The position numbers were made by a program, and so were the translations under genes. A stretch of DNA of 64,000 nt from positions 124,001 to 188,000 of the forward strand of contig CAVPDC010000016.1 of assembly GCA_963702595.1 (NCBI GenBank), given 5' to 3'. The notes below the pieces were generated by a model. The model was not told the DNA's origin. It made no database searches and saw only the letters and a list, made by a program, of their open reading frames with translations. Source of the stretch: JALORV01 sp963702595. GTDB taxonomy: Bacteria; Pseudomonadota; Gammaproteobacteria; Burkholderiales; Burkholderiaceae_F. Of this stretch, positions 53,014-61,434 are shown in pieces (position 1 is the stretch's first letter; each line of letters begins with the position of its first letter).

Positions 53014-54429
53014 TTACCGCTCGAGTTCGCAGACGACGCGTCGCAGCTTTCCGCTGGCGCGGTCGCGCACCGGCGCGCGCCGCGACACGACGATCTCGAC
53101 CGGCCCCACCTCGCAGGTCTCGAAGTAGCGGCGCAGCGCGGCGCGAACGGGAGCACGCCGGCTGCGCTCATGCTCTCCAAGATGAACCGTCAGGCTGCCG
53201 TCGACACCCTGCACCACCTGAAACTCATGCGCACCCGCGCCTTCCTCCAGCACGGTTTCGAGCGCGAGCGGAACAACGGTCACCTCGCCCCCGCGGCGGG
53301 CCGGCAGGCGCAGCGCATCGTCGCAACGCCCCTCGACCGACACGGTGGGAAATGCGCTGCCGCAGGAGCAATGCTTGGCGTGCACGGTGATTGCGTCACC
53401 GAGGTCGTAGCGGATCAGCGGCTGGACCCGGTTGGCCAGATTGGTCAGCAGCACCGTGTGCGAGCGTTCGCCCGGCTGGACCGTGCGCCCCTGCCGGTCC
53501 ACCGGTTCGAGCACGACCCAGTCGGAATTGACATGCAGGCGGCGATGCGGGCACTCCCACGCAATCGGCAGGAATTCCGACGCGCCGTACGCACTGCGGA
53601 CGCGGCAGCCGAACGCTCTTTGTACGCGCAGGCGCGTTGGCTCCGACAGCACTTCGCCGCCGGTCCACAGCTCGCGCAGCCGTAGCCGCAACCGGCCCGC
53701 CTCCTGCTCCTCGGCCAGCATCTCGGCCGCCGTCGGATAGGTGGCCAGGACCGTCGGCCGGTAGAGATTCAGCTCCTGCACCAGCGCGGCACTGGACTGC
53801 AGTAGCGCAAACGCGCGCACGCAGCCCGACATCCACGGCGCCCAGCGACGCATTCGCTCGACTGTGGCAATGCCGGCAAAGTGCCCTTCCGTGGCGGCGA
53901 CCATCGCGTAGCGGTCACCCTCCATCACCTGCCGCAACACGTCGGAGGGCGAAAGCAGGCCGCGAAAACGCTGCGCTTCGAGCGCATCGTAGACAGCGAT
54001 CGCGTCCGGGTCGTGCACGAAGTACCCCGGTGTACCCGTCGTGCCCGAACTCGTAAAGATGCTGAAGCGACCGAGCAGCGAGTGCCCGATGCGGGCGGGG
54101 TCGGCGATGAAAGCTTCGATTGCCTCGCGCGTGACGCCGGGCTGCGTGACGACCTCGTCGAAGTGCTTCATCAGCTGGCCCTTGGTCACCGGCGGCAGGT
54201 CGCCCAGGTGCAGGCCGTGCAAAGGCATCCGGCGGTAGAGCCGGGAATAGAACGGCGACGCTTCGCGTGCATAGGCAATCAGCGCGCGCACGCGGCGCTC
54301 GGCAGTGTGTGCCAGCGCCGCCGGCGTAAGGTGGGAGCCCTGCCAGACGTCAAACGCCGCCTCGGTCCAACGCGCCGGGTCAAAGGCCGACTCGTTGGGC
54401 AGTGCAAACAGGGATCGAAGTGACGACAT
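53014..54429 (-). CDS. phenylacetate-CoA-ligase-like AMP-binding protein
   Basis: A 471-residue adenylate-forming enzyme of the PaaK/CapK group. The phosphate-binding loop is FTSSGTTGTPGYFVHD, with SAYGASEFLPIAWECPH and RYDLGD further on, and a C-terminal lid ending RRVVCELER. A CSCGSAFP pair may bind metal, as in other PaaK-like proteins. The acid it activates is not known. The usual phenylacetate catabolic genes are absent, so another aryl or acyl acid is equally likely. The start at 54429 is preferred because GGA precedes it; ATG 24 bases upstream is possible. Confidence 0.85.
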   Translation of the reverse strand: MSSLRSLFALPNESAFDPARWTEAAFDVWQGSHLTPAALAHTAERRVRALIAYAREASPFYSRLYRRMPLHGLHLGDLPPVTKGQLMKHFDEVVTQPGVTREAIEAFIADPARIGHSLLGRFSIFTSSGTTGTPGYFVHDPDAIAVYDALEAQRFRGLLSPSDVLRQVMEGDRYAMVAATEGHFAGIATVERMRRWAPWMSGCVRAFALLQSSAALVQELNLYRPTVLATYPTAAEMLAEEQEAGRLRLRLRELWTGGEVLSEPTRLRVQRAFGCRVRSAYGASEFLPIAWECPHRRLHVNSDWVVLEPVDRQGRTVQPGERSHTVLLTNLANRVQPLIRYDLGDAITVHAKHCSCGSAFPTVSVEGRCDDALRLPARRGGEVTVVPLALETVLEEGAGAHEFQVVQGVDGSLTVHLGEHERSRRAPVRAALRRYFETCEVGPVEIVVSRRAPVRDRASGKLRRVVCELER

Positions 54430-54498
54430 GAGCGTATCCGGCGACCAATTCATTGTGGCTCAGCCGGCGCCGCGCGCCATGACGCAAACGGGATCAGG

Positions 54499-56580
54499 CT
54501 ACGGTGATCGTTCGACCTCGGCGAGGCAGTCGTAAAACGTCGGTGCGCGCCCGATGTCCGTCAGCGCCGGGCTCGTGAGTTCATTGGCATTCTTGCCGTC
54601 GCGCGCGAACTTCTTCCACCAGATCGAAGGCGCGACGATGCAGCCCGGCCGTGCCCGGTCGGTCACCTGCGCCCGCAACAGCAGCGAGCCACGGTCGTTG
54701 AACACCCTCACCGTGTCTCCGGACCCGATGTTCCGGGCCCGCGCGTCATCCGGGTGGATCTCCAGCGAGGGCTCACCCTCGGCCGAGCGCAGGCTCGCCA
54801 CGTTGACGAAGCTCGAATTCAGGAAGTTGCGCGCGGGCGGCGAGATCAGCGCCAGCGGATAGCGCTCTGCGCGTGCCGGATTGCTGGTCGGTCCTTCATT
54901 CGGCGGAACATAGGCCGGCAGAGGATCGACGCCGATGGCCGCGAGCGCGTCCGACCAGAACTCGCACTTGCCCGACGCGGTCGGGAACTGCCCGTGCGCA
55001 AACGGCGCGTGCACCGGCGGCAGATCGAGCCGCTCCCAGCCGGCCTGCTTCAGCCGCGGCCAGTCGAAGCGGGCGGTGGGACCTCGCGGCGCGAACGCCT
55101 GCGCTGCCAGTTCTTCGTCGGTCTCTCGGAACGCTGGTTCGAGGTATCCCATCCGCGCCGCCAGGCGACGGAAAATCTCGCTGTTCGGCAGCGCCTCGCC
55201 GAGCGGCTCGATCGCCGGGTTGTTCGCCAGCAAATAGAGGTGCCCGTAGGACTTGTGCACGTCGATGTGCTCGAGCTGCGTGGTAGCCGGCAGCACGAAG
55301 TCGGCGTAGTCGGCTGTGTCGGTCTGGAACTGCTCGAGCACGACCGTGAAGAGGTCCTCGCGCGCGAAGCCGCGCGCGACTTCCGCCGAATACGGAGCGA
55401 CGGCCACCGGGTTGCTGTTGTAGACGATCAGCGCCTCGATCGGCGGATCGGCGCGCAGCAGGTCGTGCCCGATCGTCGACATGTTGATCGTGCGCGGCGT
55501 GCGGCCGGCAAGCAGCTCCGGCCGGTACAAACGCGCCGCATCGACCGGATAGTTGCCACTGGTGGACAAAAGGACGCCGCCGGCGGGATCGCGCCAGTGC
55601 CCGGCGAGCGCGGGCAGGCAAACGACGGCGCGCACCGCGTTGCCGCCCCCGGCGACGCGCTGCATGCCGTAGTTGAGACGAATCGCCGCGGGCCGAATTT
55701 CCCAGTAGTCGCGCGCGAACTGCTCGATCTCTCCGGCCGGGATGCCGCAGATCCGGGCCACGCGGAGCGGTTCGAACTCTTGCGCGCGCGCCGCCAGCGC
55801 ATCGAAGCCCAGCGTGTAGCGCTCGATGTAGTCGCGATCGAGCCAGCCTTCGCGCACCAGCACATGCATCACCGCGAGCGCGAAGGCGCCGTCGGTGCCG
55901 GGCAGCAGAGCGATGTGCTGGTGGCACTTCTCGGCCGTCAGCGATCGGTACGGATCGATGGCGATCAGTTTTGCTCCGTGGCGCTTCGCCTCCTGCGCAC
56001 GGCTCCACAGGTGGAGATTGGACGCGATCGCGTTCGTGCCCCAGAAGACGATCAGCTTCGCGTTGCCGAACTGCTCGATGTCGGTGCCGTCGCGCGTGCC
56101 GAGCGTCGCATTCAACGCCTCAGCGCCAGCGGTGGCGCAGATCGTGCGATCGAGGAAGCTGCCGCCGAGGCGGTGGAAGAAGCGATGCGCCATCGCCTCG
56201 CCCTGAACCATGCCCATCGTTCCTGCGTAGCTGTACGGCACGACACGCTGCGGATCGACGGCAGCAATCGACTGCAGTCGCGCAGCAATCTCGTCGAGCG
56301 CCGTGTCCCACGAAACGCGCTCGAACCTCCCGTCACCCTTGCGACCGACCCGCTTCAGCGGATGCAGCAGACGATCGGGGTGATAGGTCCGCTCCAGATA
56401 GCGGCTGACCTTGGTGCACAGAGTTCCCGCCGTGGTGGGGTGCGACGGATCGCCCGCGACCTTGATCGCGACGCGACGGCCCTCCTCGTGCCTGACCGTC
56501 ACCAGCATCGCGCAGCTGTCCGGGCAGTCGTGCGGGCAGGCGGCCCGCACGACTTCGAGTCCGCCATTGGACCCGGCCAC
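54499..56580 (-). CDS. molybdopterin-dependent oxidoreductase, stand-alone catalytic subunit
   Basis: A 693-residue DMSO-reductase-family protein. The N-terminal CPHDCPDSC (Cys15, 19, 23) and LCTKV (Cys55) bind a 4Fe-4S cluster. The molybdopterin-binding body follows (GTMGMVQGEAMAHRF, FWGTNAIASNLH, YNSNPVAVAPYS, VLPATTQLEH). There is no Tat signal, so it is cytosolic. No electron-transfer subunits or cofactor-assembly genes are nearby. The GTG start lies two bases after the stop of the M20 deacetylase gene, so they are co-transcribed. An upstream GTG would add residues that overlap that gene. Substrate is unknown. Confidence 0.88.
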   Translation of the reverse strand: MAGSNGGLEVVRAACPHDCPDSCAMLVTVRHEEGRRVAIKVAGDPSHPTTAGTLCTKVSRYLERTYHPDRLLHPLKRVGRKGDGRFERVSWDTALDEIAARLQSIAAVDPQRVVPYSYAGTMGMVQGEAMAHRFFHRLGGSFLDRTICATAGAEALNATLGTRDGTDIEQFGNAKLIVFWGTNAIASNLHLWSRAQEAKRHGAKLIAIDPYRSLTAEKCHQHIALLPGTDGAFALAVMHVLVREGWLDRDYIERYTLGFDALAARAQEFEPLRVARICGIPAGEIEQFARDYWEIRPAAIRLNYGMQRVAGGGNAVRAVVCLPALAGHWRDPAGGVLLSTSGNYPVDAARLYRPELLAGRTPRTINMSTIGHDLLRADPPIEALIVYNSNPVAVAPYSAEVARGFAREDLFTVVLEQFQTDTADYADFVLPATTQLEHIDVHKSYGHLYLLANNPAIEPLGEALPNSEIFRRLAARMGYLEPAFRETDEELAAQAFAPRGPTARFDWPRLKQAGWERLDLPPVHAPFAHGQFPTASGKCEFWSDALAAIGVDPLPAYVPPNEGPTSNPARAERYPLALISPPARNFLNSSFVNVASLRSAEGEPSLEIHPDDARARNIGSGDTVRVFNDRGSLLLRAQVTDRARPGCIVAPSIWWKKFARDGKNANELTSPALTDIGRAPTFYDCLAEVERSP

Positions 56581-56582
56581 GC

Positions 56583-57794
56583 TCAGCTCGCCGGAGGCCG
56601 GCTCGCGATCAGCCGCCCGAAGAACTGTTCGCACGCGGCGACCTGTTCGAGCGAGATGTACTCGTTCGGCTTGTGCGCCTGATCGATCGATCCGGGGCCC
56701 ATGACGACGGTGGGGACGCCGGCATGCTGGAAGATCGGCGCCTCGGTCGCGAAGCTGACGGCGCCGGTGCCGAGCCGCGTGGTCTGCGCCAGTTCCATCG
56801 CCCAGCGCACCAGCGGCGCTTCAGGTTCGATGCCGTAGGCCGGCAGGTCGAGCCCCATCGCGAACGCAATGTCGGACTCCGGCGCGACCGCGCGCATGCG
56901 CGGCAGAAGCTCGCCGCGCGCGTAGTCGAGGATCGGCTGCGTCATCGCGTCGTGCGAGGTGGCCGGAATGTTGCGCATCTCGAACTCGAACGCGCAGTCG
57001 CGCGGCACGACATTGGTGGCGATTCCACCACGGATCACGCCCGTCTGCAGCGTCGAATGCGGCACGGTGAAGCGCGCATCGCGCGGCTCCTCGCGCGCCT
57101 GGCGGTCGGCGAGCGCGCGAATGTACGCGATGATCTGGGCCGCATATTCGATCGCGTTGACCGCCGTTGGCGTCAGCGACGAATGCGCCTCCCGGCCACG
57201 CACCGTGCAGCAGAAGTCGCGCTTGCCCTTGTGCGCGACGATCGCCTGCATGTCGGTCGGCTCGCCGATGATGCAGCCCGCCGGTCGGATGCCGCGCTCC
57301 GTGAGGTCCGTCACCAGGCTGCGCACGCCGATGAACGTCGTCTCCTCGTCGAAGGTCAGCGACAGGTGCACTGGCATCGTCCGCTGCGCCGCGAGGAAAC
57401 GCGGGGTCCATGCCAGCGCAATCGCGATGAAGCCCTTCATATCGGCGGTGCCGCGGCCATGGATGCGACCGTCGGCGTGGTGCGCGCGGAACGGGTCGCT
57501 CGCCCAGTCTTGCCCGTCGACCGGAACGGTGTCGGTGTGGCCCGAGAGCACGATGCCCCCCGACTTGACGGCGTCCGGCTCGTCGGCGAGCGTCACGAAG
57601 AGGTTGGCCTTCTTCTGCGAGGCGTCGTACACCAGGTGCGGCTTCACGCCGAGGCGCGCAAGGTGGTCGCGCGCATATTCGATCAGCCCGAGGTTGGAAT
57701 CGCGGCTGACCGTCGGAAACGCGATAAGCCGGTCGATCATTTCCAGCGCTGCAGGCGATGGAGTCAACGCGTTTTGAGCGAGCGGTTTGTTCAC
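56583..57794 (-). CDS. argE: acetylornithine deacetylase (M20 family)
   Basis: A zinc hydrolase of 403 residues from a GTG preceded by AGGA. Metal motifs are SGHTDTVPVDGQDW, GRGTADMKGF and FDEETTFIGV, and the dimerisation domain contains KGKRDFCCTVRGREAHSS. The ArgE group removes acetyl from N-acetylornithine in arginine synthesis. Many beta-proteobacteria use ArgJ instead, so a catabolic or related deacetylase role is possible. It is divergent from a second M20 gene and upstream of the molybdopterin oxidoreductase. Confidence 0.9.
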   Translation of the reverse strand: MNKPLAQNALTPSPAALEMIDRLIAFPTVSRDSNLGLIEYARDHLARLGVKPHLVYDASQKKANLFVTLADEPDAVKSGGIVLSGHTDTVPVDGQDWASDPFRAHHADGRIHGRGTADMKGFIAIALAWTPRFLAAQRTMPVHLSLTFDEETTFIGVRSLVTDLTERGIRPAGCIIGEPTDMQAIVAHKGKRDFCCTVRGREAHSSLTPTAVNAIEYAAQIIAYIRALADRQAREEPRDARFTVPHSTLQTGVIRGGIATNVVPRDCAFEFEMRNIPATSHDAMTQPILDYARGELLPRMRAVAPESDIAFAMGLDLPAYGIEPEAPLVRWAMELAQTTRLGTGAVSFATEAPIFQHAGVPTVVMGPGSIDQAHKPNEYISLEQVAACEQFFGRLIASRPPAS

Positions 57795-57909
57795 GATCGT
57801 GTCCTGGCAAAGGCGAACGATTCTAGGGCCTGCCGGCCGTGCGTGCGCGGGCCTGCAGGCGCGCTCGCGCATCTTCAGTAGCATCCACTTTCCAGACCAA
57901 GGTATCCCC

Positions 57910-59100
57910 ATGCAACTGATCGACCGCGTCGTCCAGTTCCGCGCCGAAATCCAGCAGATCCGACGCGACATCCACGCCCATCCCGAGTTGCGCTTCGAGG
58001 AAAACCGCACGGCCGACCTGGTTGCAGCCAAGCTCGCCGAGTGGGGGATCCCGGTCGCGCGCGGGCTCGGCGGCACCGGCGTCGTCGGAACGATCCGCCA
58101 CGGCAACTCGCGACGTTCGATCGGCTTGCGCGCCGACATGGACGCACTGCCGATCCAGGAAGTCAACGACTTCGCGCATCGCTCGACCCACGCCGGCAAG
58201 ATGCACGCCTGCGGCCACGACGGGCACACGGCCATGCTGCTCGCGGCCGCCCGCTATCTGGCGGAGACCCAGCCCTTCGACGGTACCGTGCACCTGATCT
58301 TCCAGCCAGGCGAGGAAGGCGGCGCCGGCGCGCAGCGCATGATCGACGACGGCCTGTTCGAGCGCTTCCCGTGCGACGCCGTGTTCGGCATGCACAACTG
58401 GCCGAACCTGAAGCTCGGACAGTTCGGAGTTGCGCCGGGGCCGGCAATGGCGTCAGCCAACGAATTCGAGATCCGCATCACCGGCAAGGGCGCGCACGCG
58501 GCCATGCCGCACCTGGGCGTGGACCCGGTATTCGTCGCGGTGCAGGTCGTCAACGGTCTGCAGGCGATCATCACGCGGGTCAAGAAGCCGATCGAATCGG
58601 CGGTGCTGTCGGTCACGATGATCCATGCTGGCGAGGCGACCAACGTCGTGCCGGAGACTGCATCCATCTCTGGCACGGTGCGCACCTTCAGCGATGCAGT
58701 GACCACGCAGATCGAGGAGCACATGCGGCGCATCGTGCAGATGACCGCCGCCGCCTACGGTGCCGAGTCGCACGTCGCGTTCAAGTGGAACTATCCTCCG
58801 ACGGTCAACCATCCTGTTGAGGCCGAGTTCGCGGCCACCGTCATGGACGACATCGTCGGACTCGACAACGTCGTGCGCGGGCTCGAGCCGACGATGGGTT
58901 CGGAGGACTTCGCATTCATGCTGAAGGTGCGTCCCGGCGCGTACGTCTTCATCGGAAATGGCGACGGCTCGCACCGGGCAACCGGCCACGGGCTCGGTCC
59001 GTGCATGCTGCACAACCCGAGCTACGACTTCAACGACGAGCTGATTCCGCTCGGCGCGACGTTCTGGATCCGGCTGGTCGAGAAGTATCTCGCCCGCTAG
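57910..59100 (+). CDS. M20 family amidohydrolase (hippurate hydrolase-like)
   Basis: A 396-residue dinuclear-metal amidohydrolase. Signatures are RRDIHAHPELRFEE, LRADMDALPIQE, HACGHDGHTAMLL, QPGEEGGAGA and PTMGSEDFAFML. It cleaves amide bonds of N-acyl amino acids such as hippurate or indole-acetyl conjugates, and the specific substrate is undetermined. The ATG at 57910 was chosen because homologues begin near it. The 115-base gap to argE must hold both promoters. Confidence 0.93.
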   Translation: MQLIDRVVQFRAEIQQIRRDIHAHPELRFEENRTADLVAAKLAEWGIPVARGLGGTGVVGTIRHGNSRRSIGLRADMDALPIQEVNDFAHRSTHAGKMHACGHDGHTAMLLAAARYLAETQPFDGTVHLIFQPGEEGGAGAQRMIDDGLFERFPCDAVFGMHNWPNLKLGQFGVAPGPAMASANEFEIRITGKGAHAAMPHLGVDPVFVAVQVVNGLQAIITRVKKPIESAVLSVTMIHAGEATNVVPETASISGTVRTFSDAVTTQIEEHMRRIVQMTAAAYGAESHVAFKWNYPPTVNHPVEAEFAATVMDDIVGLDNVVRGLEPTMGSEDFAFMLKVRPGAYVFIGNGDGSHRATGHGLGPCMLHNPSYDFNDELIPLGATFWIRLVEKYLAR

Positions 59101-59109
59101 CCGCGCGCC

Positions 59110-59451
59110 TTATCGGCCCAGGTTGTAGCGCTCGCGCAGCGCGCGGGAGCGAAACACCAGCGCGGCCGCAAAGGTGGCCACGGCAACTGCGCCGAGGATC
59201 AAGGTCAATCGGGCATACGGCTGACCCATGGCCATCCGTGCCGCGACCAGTGCCGCCAGCGTCCGCAGCCACTCGATGGACCCGAGCATCAGCGCGGTCT
59301 GCACCAGCCGGGCTGCCCACGGCCGGCGCAGGGCGAGCACGCCGACCAGCGCCACGCAGGCGATCGCCAGCGGCCACCACTGGGCACGCCAAAAGTGGGC
59401 GGCCAGGAGCAGCAAGGCGATGGCAGGGGGAAGCAGACGCAGAAAATTCAT
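59110..59451 (-). CDS. small membrane protein, unknown
   Basis: A 113-residue protein with three to four hydrophobic helices: NFLRLLPPAIALLLLAAHFW, WPLAIACVALVGVLAL, ARLVQTALMLGSIEWLRTL and a last one near VAVATFAAALVF. No family was recognised. A 16-base hairpin (59452-59491) lies flush against the start codon in the mRNA. It is convergent with the M20 gene. Confidence 0.7.
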   Translation of the reverse strand: MNFLRLLPPAIALLLLAAHFWRAQWWPLAIACVALVGVLALRRPWAARLVQTALMLGSIEWLRTLAALVAARMAMGQPYARLTLILGAVAVATFAAALVFRSRALRERYNLGR

Positions 59452-59491
59452 GGCAGCGGAATCCCCGCGCATCGTCGGGGATCCCGCTGCC
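59452..59491 (-). repeat. hairpin adjacent to the start codon of the small membrane protein
   Basis: Arms of 16 bases (59452-59467 and 59476-59491) pair with one mismatch around an eight-base loop. In the minus-strand mRNA the hairpin ends directly at the ATG, so any ribosome binding site would be folded inside it. Confidence 0.75.
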
Positions 59492-59639
59492 GGCGCTTTG
59501 ACGCGCATCACATCGGCCCGGCGCCTACCTCCAAGGGGGCTGAATACGGGCGCCGGCTAGTCCGTTCGCTGGAGGGTATCGGGGGGTGGCGACCGGTACG
59601 CTGGCTTGCATCACCACCGTCCCCACCCGTCCCGGAACC

Positions 59640-60164
59640 ATGCTCCGCACGACCTGCCTTGCACTGCTGACCGCACTCGCGCTGGGCGCGTTGTCGGGTT
59701 GCGCGACGCTGGCCGGTGATTCCACGCAGAAGGTCAGCATCCAGACCGTCGACCAGGAAGGTCGGGTCGTCGACGGCATGAGCTGCCGGGCCGGGAATTC
59801 CTCGGCCGACTACGTCGGCGTGACTCCGATGTTCGACATGCAGGTTCGCCGCTCGTCGTCCGCCCTGGTCGTCGAGTGCCGCCGCGACGGCGTGCCCCTG
59901 ACGCGCGGCGTCATCGTTTCGCGCGCGGTCAACATGCAGCCTGCGCAGCTGCTGCTGCCGGGCGGCAGCAGCATGATGGTGATCGACCACCTGACGGGCT
60001 ACATGTATGCGTACCCACGCTGGGTGAGGCTGCAGGTCGGCACCGACATGGTGTTTGACCGCCGTGACGAAAAGGGCCGCGGTCCGACTCCCGGGTTGAT
60101 CACGCGTCAGTTCGACGACTTCGTCCGCTTCGCATCCACCGCCACGCCAGTTCGCGTTGACTGA
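59640..60164 (+). CDS. lipoprotein, unknown
   Basis: A 174-residue protein with a lipoprotein signal (TCLALLTALALGALSGC). The mature part contains QKVSIQTVDQEGRVVDGMSC and a YMYAYPRWVRLQVG motif. This resembles small outer-membrane or periplasmic lipoproteins with a PEGA-like beta domain, but I cannot name a family. The ATG at 59640 begins the signal. Confidence 0.75.
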   Translation: MLRTTCLALLTALALGALSGCATLAGDSTQKVSIQTVDQEGRVVDGMSCRAGNSSADYVGVTPMFDMQVRRSSSALVVECRRDGVPLTRGVIVSRAVNMQPAQLLLPGGSSMMVIDHLTGYMYAYPRWVRLQVGTDMVFDRRDEKGRGPTPGLITRQFDDFVRFASTATPVRVD

Positions 60165-60194
60165 AGCCGCCGGACAGTCCGGGACCGGCCGCAC

Positions 60195-61397
60195 TCAACC
60201 GCCGCGCGCCACGCGCACGCGGCTCCCATCCTGCAGGCTGTCGCTCGGGTAAACGATGACGCGCTCGCCGGGCCGCAGACCGTCGTCGACCCACGCCAGT
60301 TCCGCGTTGCGGCCGCCGATCCCGACAGTCCGGAGAAGCGCGCGATCGCCTTCGAGCGCAAACACGGCCCAGTCGTTGCCGCGACGAAACAGCGCCGCCA
60401 CTGGAACAACCGTCGCGTCGCCGCGCTCGAACGTAACGATGCGAACGTCGACGCGATAAGCGTCGCCGAGTCCGGGGACCTTGCCCGCCGCGCCGTCGAA
60501 GTCGACGATGACGTTGACCCGCTGCTCCTCAACGCCCAGCGCCGAGACCTTGGTGAACGCGGCCGGCTCGATGCGACGCACCCGCCCCGGCAGCAGCACG
60601 CCTGAACCGGCGTCGATCCGCACCGGCGCGCCGGCGTGTATGCGCGTGGCATCGGTTGAGAGGACGTCGACGACAATTTCGAGGTCTTCGGCGTTGGCCA
60701 CTTCGAGCAACGGCGCGCCGACCGCAACTGCGGCCTCGCTCTCCTGCAGCACCCGCAGCACGCGCCCGCTGACGGGCGACGTGATCGGCCAGGCGGATTC
60801 CGGCCGCTTGACGGCAGCGCCTTCCTGCGCACGCATCAGCGCTGCGCGTGCCTGCGCCAGGTCGTGTTTCGCCCCTTCGTACGCAAAGCGGGCCGCCTCC
60901 AGCGACTTCGTCTGCACGCGAACTGCCAACTCGGCCTGATCGAGCGCGGACGGCGACAAGAATCCCTCGCCCTGCAGCTTCTTCTGGCGTGCGAGGTCGT
61001 TCTGCGCCTTCTCGAGCGCAGCCTCATCCCGTGCGATGTTGGCACGCGCCTGTTCGACCGCGGCCTCGGCCGCCCCGGCACGTTCACTAAGTTCTCGATG
61101 CGAGCGGGCGTCGATCATCGCCGGCGCGGAGGGCCATAGCACGGCGACGACGGTGCCGGCCTGCACGCTGTCGCCCGCCTTCAACTGCACGCGCGCCAGC
61201 CGCCCACCCAGTGGCGCCGACACGACATAGCGCTCACGCACGCGCGTCTTGCCGTCTTCCTCGACGAGGCTCTCGAACAGACCGGTACGCACTTCGGCGA
61301 CCTCCACCCGCAGCGGCTGCGGACGGAAAGCCCAGAAGAGCGCACCGGCCAGTGCCAGCAGCGCGACCGCCGTCAGGATCCAGTGCTTGCGTTTCAT
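60195..61397 (-). CDS. periplasmic adaptor (HlyD/MFP family) of an ABC exporter
   Basis: A 400-residue membrane-fusion protein. An N-terminal anchor (WILTAVALLALAGALFWAF), a barrel-sandwich (GGRLARVQLKAGDSVQAG and the matching TSPVSGRVLRV half) and a long helical hairpin between them (about residues 100-205, for example ERAGAAEAAVEQARANIARD) are visible. The C-terminal beta domains end in RVARGG. It is the downstream partner of the permease and ATPase, as in MacAB/DevBCA-type exporters. Substrate is unknown. Confidence 0.92.
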   Translation of the reverse strand: MKRKHWILTAVALLALAGALFWAFRPQPLRVEVAEVRTGLFESLVEEDGKTRVRERYVVSAPLGGRLARVQLKAGDSVQAGTVVAVLWPSAPAMIDARSHRELSERAGAAEAAVEQARANIARDEAALEKAQNDLARQKKLQGEGFLSPSALDQAELAVRVQTKSLEAARFAYEGAKHDLAQARAALMRAQEGAAVKRPESAWPITSPVSGRVLRVLQESEAAVAVGAPLLEVANAEDLEIVVDVLSTDATRIHAGAPVRIDAGSGVLLPGRVRRIEPAAFTKVSALGVEEQRVNVIVDFDGAAGKVPGLGDAYRVDVRIVTFERGDATVVPVAALFRRGNDWAVFALEGDRALLRTVGIGGRNAELAWVDDGLRPGERVIVYPSDSLQDGSRVRVARGG

Positions 61398-61434
61398 GTT
61401 GGCCCTTGATGCTTGCTCGCGCTTGATGGCGCCG

